Shown in pieces: positions 1-8,346 of a stretch of DNA of 64,000 bases. The stretch comes from a bacterium (GTDB taxonomy: Archaea > Micrarchaeota > Micrarchaeia > Micrarchaeales > CABMGC01). Location of the stretch: the NCBI GenBank assembly GCA_021829835.1, contig JAKBPE010000004.1, forward strand, positions 1-64,000, given 5' to 3'. The position numbers were made by a program, and so were the translations under genes. Each line of letters begins with the position of its first letter. Position 1 is the stretch's first letter. A model generated the notes under the pieces. It worked only from the letters and a program-made list of their open reading frames with translations, did not search any database and was not told where the DNA came from.

Positions 1-117
1 ACATAGGCGGTGTATAGTATTGTTTCCGCCTCCGCCTACGCCTACCACAGCAATATTAGGCTTGAAGTAATCATAATCTGCATTTGGATCTTTTTGCATT
101 GAAGGTTCATCGTACAT
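1..117 (-). CDS. ftsZ: FtsZ/tubulin-family GTPase, N-terminal fragment
   Basis: The gene runs off the left edge; only the first 39 residues are visible. Read on the minus strand from an ATG whose complement lies at 115-117, the protein starts MYDEPSMQKD and reaches KPNIAVVGVGGGGNN. This is the first beta strand and GGGGNN nucleotide-binding loop of FtsZ, which polymerises with GTP to drive cell division. The GTPase signature (GGGTGTG) and C-terminal tail lie outside. A T-rich stretch (about 147-155) could be its TATA box. CetZ or another tubulin-family member cannot be excluded, but the GGGGNNT loop is typical of FtsZ. Confidence 0.75.
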   Translation of the reverse strand, partial: MYDEPSMQKDPNADYDYFKPNIAVVGVGGGGNNTIHRLC

Positions 118-223
118 TTTACCCACTGATAATGTATGGACGATAAGAATAAAATACCTTACCGAAATTAGATTTCCAGTTTTAAAATCATGGAAAGCCG
201 TGGATATATTGAAAATTTCGGGA

Positions 224-1483
224 TTACAGTAATTTTGGTTCGTCAAGCATTTCGGATATGCTTGTGTTGTCATTCTTTGTTATCTCGTTTAGAAAGATTG
301 TAGCGTATGAACCTGAAGGAATTGAGAATTCAAGATTAAGATCGCTTGTGCCTACTATGTCCGTATAGCTGAAATCCTTGAACGGAGAGAGAATAGGCCG
401 GTATGCGCCTTTCATGCTCAATTCGGGAAGGCTCTTAATCTTGAACGAGTCTTTGTTTATCCCAAATCGTTCCATAATCTCCTTTGAATAGTCTGAGATA
501 TATTCCTCTTTTGTCTCATACCCTATAAGTGCGTCTACCTCGAAAGTCTTTTCCTTTGATTCGGAGACAGACTCGATGTCGGGAAAGCCGTGGAAGTTAG
601 CCTTGCATCCCAGCCTTGATTCGAGATCACCTTCCCTGATTCTCTTCTCCAGTACAGCGTTGAATATTGCATCCTCTACCGAGTGTATGAACATGATTGC
701 TATTCCGCGCTGCAGATTTCTTATTGCATTGTGGAAGTTCCTATATCTTGCAAGGTATGCTATCATAGCCCGCTCCGGGCGCAGATGCCTTGGGAAGTAA
801 TCTAATGCCTTTTGAAAATCCCTCTCTTCGGCAAGCCTTGCCCTCGCTTCGCGTGACTCCATGTCTGTCTCTTTGCCGCTATAGGTAAGAAATGACATTA
901 CAGCTTCTTCCATCTCATTGTGTAGTATATGCATGCCTATGCTGAAATTGTTTAGGCGGTATCCGAACCGCTGCCTGTCAAAATAATTTGGAAAGCGACC
1001 CATAGACTCCTCAATTATGGAAGGAATGCGTTCTATGCCTCCACTGAATCCATTAAGCTTTACAGAAAATGAGTTTCCCAGATTGCTTCCCAGGGTGGTT
1101 TCGCTGCCTTCCCACGCGCCGTTTATATGTATGTCCTTTATGCTTATCGAGCTTATGCTGGAAGGAGTGACACCGTAAATGGAAGCAAGCTGAACTGAAA
1201 TGGATCTTTTGTCCTTTACTCCAGCATAGCTTATGGATTTTCTTCCGCGGCCTGCTTTTTTTGCAATTGAGAGCAATGCGGATATAGTATCCCAGTTCTT
1301 CTTTTCCAGTATGAAGGTGGTAAACTTGCTTCCAGGCATAGGCGACTCTCCAAGTTCCTCAGGAAGGTATTTGCGGCCGGGTTCAAGCACCTTCCCAGAC
1401 TTTGTTATCTCTTTTACTATGAAATCTTCTGGTTCTGTTTTTACCTTCCCTCTGATGCCTTCTGCTTTCGTAATCGTAATCAT
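224..1483 (-). CDS. truD: tRNA pseudouridine synthase D (TruD)
   Basis: TruD makes a pseudouridine in tRNA (position 13 in bacteria and many archaea). The open frame extends 46 codons further upstream, but that extension would overlap the divergent neighbour and is hydrophobic and unlike TruD, so the ATG at 1483 (MITITKAEGI) is chosen; this gives 419 residues, normal for archaeal TruD. Family marks are the N-terminal EDFIVKEI segment, the catalytic-Asp motif YAGVKDKRSISVQ and the FPNYFDRQRFG segment, which correspond to the conserved GxKDxxAxTxQ and P-N-Y-F-x-x-QRFG motifs. The gap to the divergent operon is only 17 bp and includes a TATA-like CTTATAAA that may serve both directions. Confidence 0.92.
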   Translation of the reverse strand: MITITKAEGIRGKVKTEPEDFIVKEITKSGKVLEPGRKYLPEELGESPMPGSKFTTFILEKKNWDTISALLSIAKKAGRGRKSISYAGVKDKRSISVQLASIYGVTPSSISSISIKDIHINGAWEGSETTLGSNLGNSFSVKLNGFSGGIERIPSIIEESMGRFPNYFDRQRFGYRLNNFSIGMHILHNEMEEAVMSFLTYSGKETDMESREARARLAEERDFQKALDYFPRHLRPERAMIAYLARYRNFHNAIRNLQRGIAIMFIHSVEDAIFNAVLEKRIREGDLESRLGCKANFHGFPDIESVSESKEKTFEVDALIGYETKEEYISDYSKEIMERFGINKDSFKIKSLPELSMKGAYRPILSPFKDFSYTDIVGTSDLNLEFSIPSGSYATIFLNEITKNDNTSISEMLDEPKLL

Positions 1484-1500
1484 GAAATCACTTATAAACC

Positions 1501-2340
1501 TTGGCGTTTGATTATATATGTGATACCTTGCAAAGGGATTCGCTAGTAGAAAGGCTAGCATATAGGCTGATAAAAAAGCACATAGCCGGGCCGACAATGA
1601 ATTCTGCAATAGAAAAGGCACAGTGGCTCAGCAGGGAAAAGATGCTTTCTTCCATAATGTTCCTCAGCGACGCCCCTGAGAATAAAACAAAGGCGAGGTA
1701 TATAACTACAACATACACGGAGTTGATAAGAAGAATATCCAGGTTAGGACTAAAGGCAAGCGTTCATGTGCCTGTAGACAGAATAGGTGGATTTATAGAT
1801 GGAGGTTTCGCCTCTGAGAATCTTATGGACATAGTCAGTGTAGGAAATAAGGCAGGTGTTTTTGTATGGGCAGCCTTCGATCAGGATTATGGAAAGGAAA
1901 TAGAACCTGAGAGGTTTATAGGAGCAAAAGGTTTTGGAATTGCTGCACCTGAGGATATAGAGCCTGAGATAGCAGACAGGTGGAATGCCAGCGCAGTAAA
2001 GATACTCTTCAGCGCGGAGCATGAGAAGGAGAGGATTTCACGTATTAAAGAAATAAAAGCAGCTATGGAAAAAAGAAAGACTGTTGTGATAGCGTCTCCG
2101 CCAAAAAAGCTTTTGTCGGAAATATCAAATCCAAAGTTCAAGAAAGGACTGGTGTTGGAATTTGGATTAGGATACAGCAGGAGAAAGATAGCAAAACTCG
2201 CAAAGAAAGGATTCACTACAAGCATGTGCGTGCCGTTTGGAAAGGACTGGACATCTTATGCAATAAGCATGGTACCTGAGAGCAAGGCAGGATTTATAGT
2301 AGGGAATCTGCTTAAGGAAGAGGAGAAGAGGATAGTATGA
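1501..2340 (+). CDS. Proline-dehydrogenase-like TIM-barrel protein
   Basis: The first gene of a + operon. The segment KKHIAGPTMNSAIEKAQWL, followed by GLKASVHVPVDRIG, resembles the start and second strand region of proline dehydrogenases, and VPFGKDWTSYAISMVPES sits where the family has its VPYGxxW-Y-x-RR-x-x-ER motif. PRODH oxidises proline to pyrroline-5-carboxylate using FAD. Here the arginine pair of the last motif, which binds the substrate carboxylate in PRODH, is missing (AISMVPES), so the substrate may differ. The start is uncertain: TTG at 1501 or TTG at 1528, since no early ATG is in frame and a TATA-like box sits near 1489-1496. It overlaps the next gene by 4 nt (ATGA), implying translational coupling. 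Confidence 0.55.
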   Translation: MAFDYICDTLQRDSLVERLAYRLIKKHIAGPTMNSAIEKAQWLSREKMLSSIMFLSDAPENKTKARYITTTYTELIRRISRLGLKASVHVPVDRIGGFIDGGFASENLMDIVSVGNKAGVFVWAAFDQDYGKEIEPERFIGAKGFGIAAPEDIEPEIADRWNASAVKILFSAEHEKERISRIKEIKAAMEKRKTVVIASPPKKLLSEISNPKFKKGLVLEFGLGYSRRKIAKLAKKGFTTSMCVPFGKDWTSYAISMVPESKAGFIVGNLLKEEEKRIV

Positions 2341-3305
2341 AGTCATCCAAGAAGGAGATAGTTCTTGTTACAGGAGGCACAGGCAGGCTTGGAAGACATA
2401 TCACCACTTCGCTGATAAATAAAGGAATGGAGGTAAGGGTGCTTGTTCAGACCAAGGAGGACACTGTACGCGCAAAGGCAGGAAGCATACCATACCTTGG
2501 AGACATCACTGATGAGAAGGCAATAGAAAAAGCATGCGAAGGCGCAGATACAGTGATACATCTTGCAGCGATGGTAAGCCAGTACAAGACAGGGCTTAAC
2601 GAAATAATGAGGATAAATACGCTTGGAACCAGAAAACTTGCGGAGACAGCTAAGGAATCTGGGGTCAAGAAAATAATATTCGCCAGCACAATCAATGTTT
2701 ATGGAAGAGTTCGGAAGGAGGAGCTTTCTGAAGAATCGAAATTGATGCCTACTGACAGTTATGGCCAAAGCAAGCTGCTTGCCGAAAAAGAGATAATAAA
2801 TTCAGGCTTGGATTATACTATACTTAGAATGGCCACAATATATGGCCCTGGATTTGAGAGCTCCTTTCTTAAGGTCTTCAAAGCAGTGAAAGAAGGCAAG
2901 GCATTTATAATAGGAAACGGAAAGAACAACCTCTCGCTTGTGCATATAGCGGATGTGGTCAGGGCATTTGAGCTTGTCCTTGAGAATAGGGAGAAGAGCC
3001 GGAATAAGATATATAACATAACTGATGGAAGGATATACACCCAGAAGTATCTTCTAACCCTGGCAGCGAATACACTGGGAGTTGAGGCTCCTGAAAAGCA
3101 CGTGAATACGCTTGTGGCTAGAATGGTCGCAAAGGCCAGAGGTTTGGATACCGACGAATTAAGGTTCATAACCAGCGACAGGAAGATAGACATATCGAAA
3201 GCCAGGAAGGAACTGGGGTTCAAACCTACCGAGAGTGTAGAATCGGGCGCAGGATATCTGCTTAGTAAGTTCAATATTTCAGACAGGAGAAAGGTGGATA
3301 AATGA
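2337..3305 (+). CDS. NAD(P)-dependent epimerase/dehydratase, extended SDR family
   Basis: A 322-residue extended short-chain dehydrogenase/reductase. The Rossmann dinucleotide-binding glycine motif TGGTGRLG lies at about residues 12-19, the HLAAMVS segment follows the fourth strand, and the catalytic pair is in YGQSK (Y-x-x-x-K) near residue 141. The C-terminal substrate domain carries IYGPG and a nucleotide-sugar-epimerase-like VHIADVVRAFE segment. The substrate cannot be read from sequence; relatives include UDP-sugar epimerases and 3-beta-hydroxysteroid dehydrogenase-like enzymes. It is coupled by 4-nt ATGA overlaps to the PRODH-like gene upstream and the GGGP synthase gene downstream, so a role in lipid or polar head-group metabolism is possible but unproven. 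Confidence 0.85.
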   Translation: MKSSKKEIVLVTGGTGRLGRHITTSLINKGMEVRVLVQTKEDTVRAKAGSIPYLGDITDEKAIEKACEGADTVIHLAAMVSQYKTGLNEIMRINTLGTRKLAETAKESGVKKIIFASTINVYGRVRKEELSEESKLMPTDSYGQSKLLAEKEIINSGLDYTILRMATIYGPGFESSFLKVFKAVKEGKAFIIGNGKNNLSLVHIADVVRAFELVLENREKSRNKIYNITDGRIYTQKYLLTLAANTLGVEAPEKHVNTLVARMVAKARGLDTDELRFITSDRKIDISKARKELGFKPTESVESGAGYLLSKFNISDRRKVDK

Positions 3306-4084
3306 AAATAGGAAAAATAGAGAAATATATACAGGATAACCTTGACAAAGAAGGAGCGCTGCTCTTCGTGCTTATCGACCCTGTTGATTACAAAGATTCG
3401 GATGATGCGGTAGCTACAGCGTACAACGCGGTAGAGGGAGGAGCGGACATAGTCCTTATAGGGGGAAGTACTGGCGCTCAGGGAGAACTTCTTGAGGAAA
3501 CCACCAAGAGGATATCGGAAAAAATAAATGTGCCGGTAGTCCTCTTTCCTGGGAATATAGCCACAGTAACTAAGTATGCTGATGCTGTTTATTTCATGTC
3601 GTTGCTAAATGCAAGGAATCCTTACTGGATAACGCAGGCGCAGATGCTTTCAGCTCCTCTTGTAAAGTCGCTCAATATAGAACCTCTTCCCGTAGGATAC
3701 ATAGTAGTACAGCCTGGGGGAACAGTGGGTTGGGTAGGCGATGCCAACATGATACCACGAGAGAAGCCAAAAATAGCCGCGTCTCTTGCTCTTGCTGGAG
3801 AATTTTTAGGCAATAGGATCATAGTCACAGATGCCGGATCAAATCCACAACTGCAGGGATACTCTGGCGTGCCTCTCGATATGATAAGAGAAGTCAGAAG
3901 AGTAATATCCGTTCCTTATATTGTAGCAGGAGGCATCAAGACAGTCGACGATGCCAGGAATGTTATAAAAAACGGGGGAGACATAATACAGGTAGGCACT
4001 GCCATAGAGAAATCAGGAAACCCTAAAGAAAGAACTCTTGCCCTTTCCAAAGCCATAAAAGAAGAGGGAAAAAGGAGAAGATGA
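3302..4084 (+). CDS. Geranylgeranylglyceryl phosphate synthase
   Basis: GGGP synthase joins geranylgeranyl diphosphate to sn-glycerol-1-phosphate, the first committed step of archaeal ether lipid formation. The 260-residue TIM-barrel protein shows the family pattern: LIDPVDYKDSD near the N terminus, ADIVLIGGSTG, VVLFPGNIATVTKYADAVYFMSLLN, YIVVQPGGTVGWVG, the aspartate-containing IIVTDAGSNP, and the phosphate-binding YIVAGGIKTVDDAR and GGDIIQVGTAIE loops. The length and the GGTVGWVG region fit the larger archaeal (group II) enzymes rather than bacterial PcrB. Its ATG overlaps the SDR stop by 4 nt. Together with the HMG-CoA synthase and tetraether-synthase-like genes in this window it supports an isoprenoid ether membrane. 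Confidence 0.94.
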   Translation: MKIGKIEKYIQDNLDKEGALLFVLIDPVDYKDSDDAVATAYNAVEGGADIVLIGGSTGAQGELLEETTKRISEKINVPVVLFPGNIATVTKYADAVYFMSLLNARNPYWITQAQMLSAPLVKSLNIEPLPVGYIVVQPGGTVGWVGDANMIPREKPKIAASLALAGEFLGNRIIVTDAGSNPQLQGYSGVPLDMIREVRRVISVPYIVAGGIKTVDDARNVIKNGGDIIQVGTAIEKSGNPKERTLALSKAIKEEGKRRR

Positions 4085-4122
4085 TCTCCTGGTTTTGTCT
4101 TGTGTTTGAATGAGCAATAGAT

Positions 4123-5238
4123 ATGCGAGAGATAACTTCAATAGAGATAAGCAGGACATTGGATGAGCTTAGAGGAAAACTTGAAGGAAGCCGCCTAAGG
4201 AAATTCTATGATTTTGGAGAGGGCTCTTTTAGGATACTTTTTTACAAGAAGGAAGGCAATGTACAGATATACTGCAAACTTCTTGGAACATTTAATGAAA
4301 CAAAATTCGTAGAGCCTGCTGAAGAAGCTTCAACTTTTGCAATGGGAATCAGGAAGAGAATAGAGAACTCCAGAGTTACATCACTGAAGCAGCATGATTC
4401 CGACAGGATGATAATTATCGAGTTCAGTGCGGATGGTTACAGGCTGATAATCGAGATGTTTGGAAAGGGAAACGTAATACTCATAAATAGCAGCGGAGTT
4501 ATAGAGCAGTGCTATAAAACAATCAGATACAGGGATAGAAGCGTTGCTCCTGGAAACCACTATGAGTTTCCGAAAGGCAATGTTCTTCCCATAGGTAAAC
4601 TTGACAAAGATACATTCAGGAAGATTCTTGACGATGCCCCGCCAGGTAAGAAGCTCATAAGGCATCTTTCAGATATCATGAACATAGGCCCGATATATCT
4701 TGAGGATATTATAAGGAGGAGCGGGCTTGAACCTGGAGTTGATGCTTTGGCTCTGGATGAAAATTCAAAGAATATGCTGGTCAGCCAGATGCTTCTTTTC
4801 AGTGAAAGGGAAAAGGCGGAGAAACCCAGAATCTATCTTGAAGAAGGCTCGGCAAAGGATTATTCCATTGTAGATGTAGTTAGATACAAAGGGCTGGAAA
4901 GCAGAGAATATGAAAACCTCAATGAACTGCTTGATGATTTCTGGATCGAGCCTCGGATGGAAAACGCCGATACTGCAATGAATTCTGAAAAGAAGAAGAT
5001 AGAGTCAAGCATGGAAGCACAGAAGCAGTTGATAAAGAGCGCAATGGCAGAATCGGATTACTATTCAAAAGGAGGGATGAAGATATTTGAGAAAATGCAG
5101 GAGATAAATATGCTTATAGAGTATCTAAAAAAGAACAGGAATGCCAAACTGGACGAAGTGCGCAGAGTATTTCCACACATGAATATAAAAGAACTTGAAT
5201 TAAAAAACAAGACGGTGAAGATAGAGATAGAAGATTGA
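4123..5238 (+). CDS. NFACT-family protein (RqcH/Rqc2-like) lacking the NFACT-R domain
   Basis: The N terminus matches the NFACT-N domain of RqcH/Rqc2/Tae2, which binds stalled large ribosomal subunits and recruits tRNA-Ala to add C-terminal tails. Visible marks are the early EITSIEISRTLDELRGKLEG, IIIEFSADGYRLIIEMFGKGN and the RYRDRSVAPGNHYEFPKG segment. A DR pair (SDRMIII) sits where the tRNA-binding Asp-Arg pair of bacterial RqcH is found. A helix-hairpin-helix-like stretch follows (about residues 180-215), then a charged, probably coiled-coil C terminus. At 371 residues it is much shorter than usual archaeal homologues (roughly 600 or more) and ends where the NFACT-R domain would start. It sits 38 nt after GGGP synthase and just before RNase Z. 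Confidence 0.8.
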   Translation: MREITSIEISRTLDELRGKLEGSRLRKFYDFGEGSFRILFYKKEGNVQIYCKLLGTFNETKFVEPAEEASTFAMGIRKRIENSRVTSLKQHDSDRMIIIEFSADGYRLIIEMFGKGNVILINSSGVIEQCYKTIRYRDRSVAPGNHYEFPKGNVLPIGKLDKDTFRKILDDAPPGKKLIRHLSDIMNIGPIYLEDIIRRSGLEPGVDALALDENSKNMLVSQMLLFSEREKAEKPRIYLEEGSAKDYSIVDVVRYKGLESREYENLNELLDDFWIEPRMENADTAMNSEKKKIESSMEAQKQLIKSAMAESDYYSKGGMKIFEKMQEINMLIEYLKKNRNAKLDEVRRVFPHMNIKELELKNKTVKIEIED

Positions 5239-5256
5239 TTGCTGGATGATGGATAT

Positions 5257-6147
5257 ATGATTGAGATAACAATACTCGGATCGTCAGGATCTTCTCCTGC
5301 CAAAGATAGAAATCTTCCTTCTGTTGCATTGCGTAGGGAAGGTGACGTATTTCTTTTTGACTGTGGCGAAGGCACCCAGATGCAGATGATTAAGTATGGT
5401 ATAAACGCTTACAGGATAAAAGCCATTTTTGTAAGCCATTCCCACGGAGACCACATAATAGGCATCGCAGGCCTTGTCAGGACGCTGGCGATGAGCAACA
5501 GGGATAAGCCTCTTGGGATATTTGTGCCGAAAGGCCAGGAGAAGATAATAAAGGCACTTGTTATGTTTGACAAGGCAATGATAGGCTACGACATAAATAT
5601 AATAGGAATAGGAAAGGGATTGGCATACACAGGCAAGGATTTCAGAATTTCGGCCTTCAGGCTTAACCACACTATAAACGCACTTGGGTATATTTTCCAA
5701 GAGAATGATAAAAAGAATTTCATAATGGAAAGATGTAAGAAACTGGGAATTGAGGGGAGGATGTTCTCTGAACTCCAGAAAAATGGCAGGATAAAATTAG
5801 GCAAAAGGATCATTTATGCTAAAGATCTTCTAGAGGTTAAACCAGGAAAGAAGATAGTATATGCGATGGATACCAGGCCGACTGCTGAGACAGTAAAGGC
5901 CGCAAAAGATGCCGACCTGCTTATACATGAGTCTTCATATACTGAAGAGTTCGGAAGGCTTGCGCGTGAGAGAAAGCATTCCACAGCTTTGGAAGCGGCG
6001 GAGATTGCAAAAAAAGCGAATGTGAAGAGGCTGGTTTTAACACATATAAGCACAAGATTTAAAACTGCGAAGCCACTAATAGATGAAGCAAGGAAAGTCT
6101 TCAAGGAAGTTTCAGTTGCAGAAGACGGAGAAAGAATAATAGTATGA
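5257..6147 (+). CDS. rnz: Ribonuclease Z (tRNA 3' endonuclease)
   Basis: RNase Z is a zinc-dependent metallo-beta-lactamase-fold endonuclease that removes 3' trailers from pre-tRNA. The 296-residue protein begins MIEITILGSSGSSPAKDRN and carries FLFDCGEGTQMQM, the metal-binding SHSHGDHIIG (HxHxDH), the AMDTRPT segment, the ESSY region and the late LTHIS histidine motif. All are as expected for the short (ELAC1-like) form. The upstream TTG at 5239 would add six residues; the ATG at 5257 gives the standard RNase Z N terminus. The stop codon lies one base before tRNA-Val, which needs this enzyme because its CCA is not encoded, so enzyme and substrate are probably on one transcript. Confidence 0.93.
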   Translation: MIEITILGSSGSSPAKDRNLPSVALRREGDVFLFDCGEGTQMQMIKYGINAYRIKAIFVSHSHGDHIIGIAGLVRTLAMSNRDKPLGIFVPKGQEKIIKALVMFDKAMIGYDINIIGIGKGLAYTGKDFRISAFRLNHTINALGYIFQENDKKNFIMERCKKLGIEGRMFSELQKNGRIKLGKRIIYAKDLLEVKPGKKIVYAMDTRPTAETVKAAKDADLLIHESSYTEEFGRLARERKHSTALEAAEIAKKANVKRLVLTHISTRFKTAKPLIDEARKVFKEVSVAEDGERIIV

Positions 6148-6148
6148 A

Positions 6149-6218
6149 GAGGGTATCGTCTAGTGGTAGGACGACAGATTGACATTCTGTAAGCAGGAGT
6201 TCGATTCTCCTTACCCTC
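6149..6218 (+). tRNA. tRNA-Val (GAC anticodon)
   Basis: It folds as a complete cloverleaf: acceptor GAGGGTA (6149-6155) pairs with TACCCTC (6212-6218), D stem GTC/GAC, anticodon stem ACAGA/TCTGT around loop TTGACAT with anticodon GAC at 6181-6183, variable loop AAGC, and T arm AGGAG-TTCGATT-CTCCT. The CCA end is not encoded. It begins one base after the RNase Z stop, so it is probably transcribed with that gene. A tyrosine recombinase starts 65 nt downstream, and the final 10 bases (CCTTACCCTC, 6209-6218) recur three times further on, marking the tRNA as a likely integration site. Confidence 0.93.
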
Positions 6219-6282
6219 ATTCACCTTGAAGACCGATTAATACAGGTATATCTTTATATATCTTTTCTTTCTAGATATAAGC

Positions 6283-7491
6283 ATGACATACGCTGAAGCT
6301 GCAACAAAAAGAAGCGCAAAACTAATCGATGCCATAGCTTTAGATCCTAACATACCGAAAAGTAACAAGAAACTGGCTGCTGAGTATGCGGACTTTATGC
6401 GCGCAAGAGGCCTGACGGAAAGATCGGTATCCAAAAATCTCTATTGCCTCTCCACCTTTTTCAAGTTCGCAGGAAAGAAAGACATATTGAAGCTGACAAA
6501 GGAAGAGGTTACTAGGGCCGTTGCCGGGATTGAGGGCAGCGGATACTCCACGAAGACCAAACAAGGCATACTTATAGCGATAAAGTCGCTGTATAAACAC
6601 TTCCTCGGCAATGACGACCTCTATCCAGACCAGGTGCGCTGGATAAAAACGACAATGAAAGGCTCCAAACGAGTCCTTCCGGAGGACATACTTGTCGAAC
6701 AAGACATACTAAAGATGATAAAGGCCTCGAACAGTGTAAGGGACAAGGCCATAATAGCACTTCTCTTTGACAGTGGAGTCAGGATCGGAGAGCTTCTGAA
6801 TATGAAAGCTAGGGATGTCAATCTCAAGACTGAACCCGTTCATGTAACCGTGGATGGTAAAACAGGCATGCGCCAAATCCCGATAACATTCAGCGCGAAA
6901 TACCTTGCGCTGTATTTGGACATGCAGACGGAAAGGAAGCCAGGAGATTACCTATGGAACATGAAGGGCAGCTGGTCCAATTCAAATGCGCCCTTGGACA
7001 GGGCAGGCGTGGCCAAGATGCTGAACCTCGTGGCGAAGAAGGCAGGGATAGAGAAACGAGTTAATCCACACTCTTTCAGGCACGCACGAGCCACTCATTA
7101 TGCCAACAAACTCACAGAACAGCAGCTCAAGGTCTTTTTCGGCTGGACTGGAAGCAGCAATATGGCAAGCACATACGTGCATTTGAGTGGGAGGGACATA
7201 GATAATGCGATACTCCAGGCAAATGGAATGAAACCCGTAGAAGTAAACGAGGAGTCCAAACTCATAGAGAAGACATGTCCAAGATGCCAGAATACCAATA
7301 CAGTCAGCTCAACCTATTGCAGCAGATGCGGTTCCGCCCTTGACATTTCAATAGCGATTAGAGATGAGGAGAGGCGCAAGACTGTCGAAGAGGCTGCAGT
7401 CGCTGAGATGGAGAAGAAGTTTCAGAAAAATGAACTCGCAAAGAAGATAAAGGGAAAAAGGGCTTCAACAAGTCAGGTTAATAAACCTTAA
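6283..7491 (+). CDS. Tyrosine recombinase/integrase with C-terminal zinc ribbon
   Basis: Xer/phage-type tyrosine recombinase, 402 residues. A SAM-like core-binding domain occupies about residues 25-115 and the catalytic domain about 135-310. The active-site set is complete: Arg167 (SGVRIGEL), H-x-x-R at 263-266 (PHSFRHAR), Trp288 (FFGWTG) and nucleophile Tyr298 (STYVHLS). After the catalytic domain come a zinc ribbon with Cys332, 335, 346 and 349 and a basic, helical tail. A TATA box (about 6251-6262) lies 26 nt ahead of the ATG, so the message is probably leaderless. Position just behind tRNA-Val implies it integrated there; because the gene is intact it is not the split-integrase (SSV) type. 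Confidence 0.9.
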   Translation: MTYAEAATKRSAKLIDAIALDPNIPKSNKKLAAEYADFMRARGLTERSVSKNLYCLSTFFKFAGKKDILKLTKEEVTRAVAGIEGSGYSTKTKQGILIAIKSLYKHFLGNDDLYPDQVRWIKTTMKGSKRVLPEDILVEQDILKMIKASNSVRDKAIIALLFDSGVRIGELLNMKARDVNLKTEPVHVTVDGKTGMRQIPITFSAKYLALYLDMQTERKPGDYLWNMKGSWSNSNAPLDRAGVAKMLNLVAKKAGIEKRVNPHSFRHARATHYANKLTEQQLKVFFGWTGSSNMASTYVHLSGRDIDNAILQANGMKPVEVNEESKLIEKTCPRCQNTNTVSSTYCSRCGSALDISIAIRDEERRKTVEEAAVAEMEKKFQKNELAKKIKGKRASTSQVNKP

Positions 7492-7506
7492 TTTCGTGGT
7501 ATTATC

Positions 7507-8346
7507 ATGCACGGACGCCAAAAAGTCTTATTGTACCTTGTCCTGCAGCTTAAGAAGCGCGAGATCCACATTTCCAAGACCAGCCTCAACAAGTTTCTAT
7601 TTGTGATGGGAAAGGAGTCAGAGATATCAGAACAAGTCCGATTTTACAGTTTTTATCCATATCTTTATGGTCCGTTTTCAAGCCAGCTTAATCTGGACAT
7701 AGCAGACTTGCAGAGCAGGGCATTCCTTGACGAAAAACTGGACTTGAAGATAAGCGAGGAGGAAACAAGTCGTATGGTCAACAGAAAGACCATTGAAATT
7801 GTGGATAATTTGCTGGCTAGAAGAATGGGCGAAAACATAGTGTCGTACGTATATGGAACCTATCCAGAATATACAAGCAGAAGCCGTTTGAGAAGGCATC
7901 CGCAAACCAAGAAGGAGCCTGGCATATTTTCCATAGGATATGAAGGCCACAACATAGATTCGTTCCTTGATCTGCTCATACAGAACGAGATAGAGACAGT
8001 AGCAGACCTAAGACATAATCCATTTAGCATGAATATGGTCTTTACAAAGTCAAGGCTTTCAGGTTACCTTGGAAAGATAGGGATAAATTACCTCCACATA
8101 CCTGAATTAGGAATAGATGGTAGATACAGGAAGAACCTCAATGATGATGAAGATTACCAGAAACTTTTCGCCTTTTACTCCAGTGAGATACTTCCGAAAC
8201 AGGAAGATAAAGTTAAGCGGATTGTTGAAATGGGTAAGACGAATAGGGTGGCAATGCTTTGTTTTGAGCATGACAAGGACCACTGCCATAGGGGAGTCGT
8301 AAGCAAGGAACTTGAGAAGGACTCGGTCATGGTGAAACACTTATGA
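7507..8346 (+). CDS. DUF488-domain protein with N-terminal helical domain
   Basis: The C-terminal half (about residues 137-275) is a DUF488 domain: IFSIGYEGHNIDSFLDLL, then TVADLRHNPFS, the LHIPELGIDGRYR stretch and, near the end, AMLCFEHDKDHCHRGVV, where the Cys-His-Arg (CHR) motif is the family hallmark. The N-terminal 120 residues (KVLLYLVLQLKKREIHISK; FYPYLYGPFSSQL) resemble small helical domains found in accessory gene modules (YwgA/Panacea-like); this part is a weak assignment. The biochemical role of DUF488 is not established. It starts 16 nt after the integrase and overlaps the next gene by 4 nt, forming a two-gene module typical of mobile or defence regions. Confidence 0.72.
   Translation: MHGRQKVLLYLVLQLKKREIHISKTSLNKFLFVMGKESEISEQVRFYSFYPYLYGPFSSQLNLDIADLQSRAFLDEKLDLKISEEETSRMVNRKTIEIVDNLLARRMGENIVSYVYGTYPEYTSRSRLRRHPQTKKEPGIFSIGYEGHNIDSFLDLLIQNEIETVADLRHNPFSMNMVFTKSRLSGYLGKIGINYLHIPELGIDGRYRKNLNDDEDYQKLFAFYSSEILPKQEDKVKRIVEMGKTNRVAMLCFEHDKDHCHRGVVSKELEKDSVMVKHL

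Noticed and set aside
1484-1621. 46-residue hydrophobic extension of TruD
   Set aside because: It would overlap the divergent neighbour gene and does not match TruD; the ATG at 1483 fits the family.
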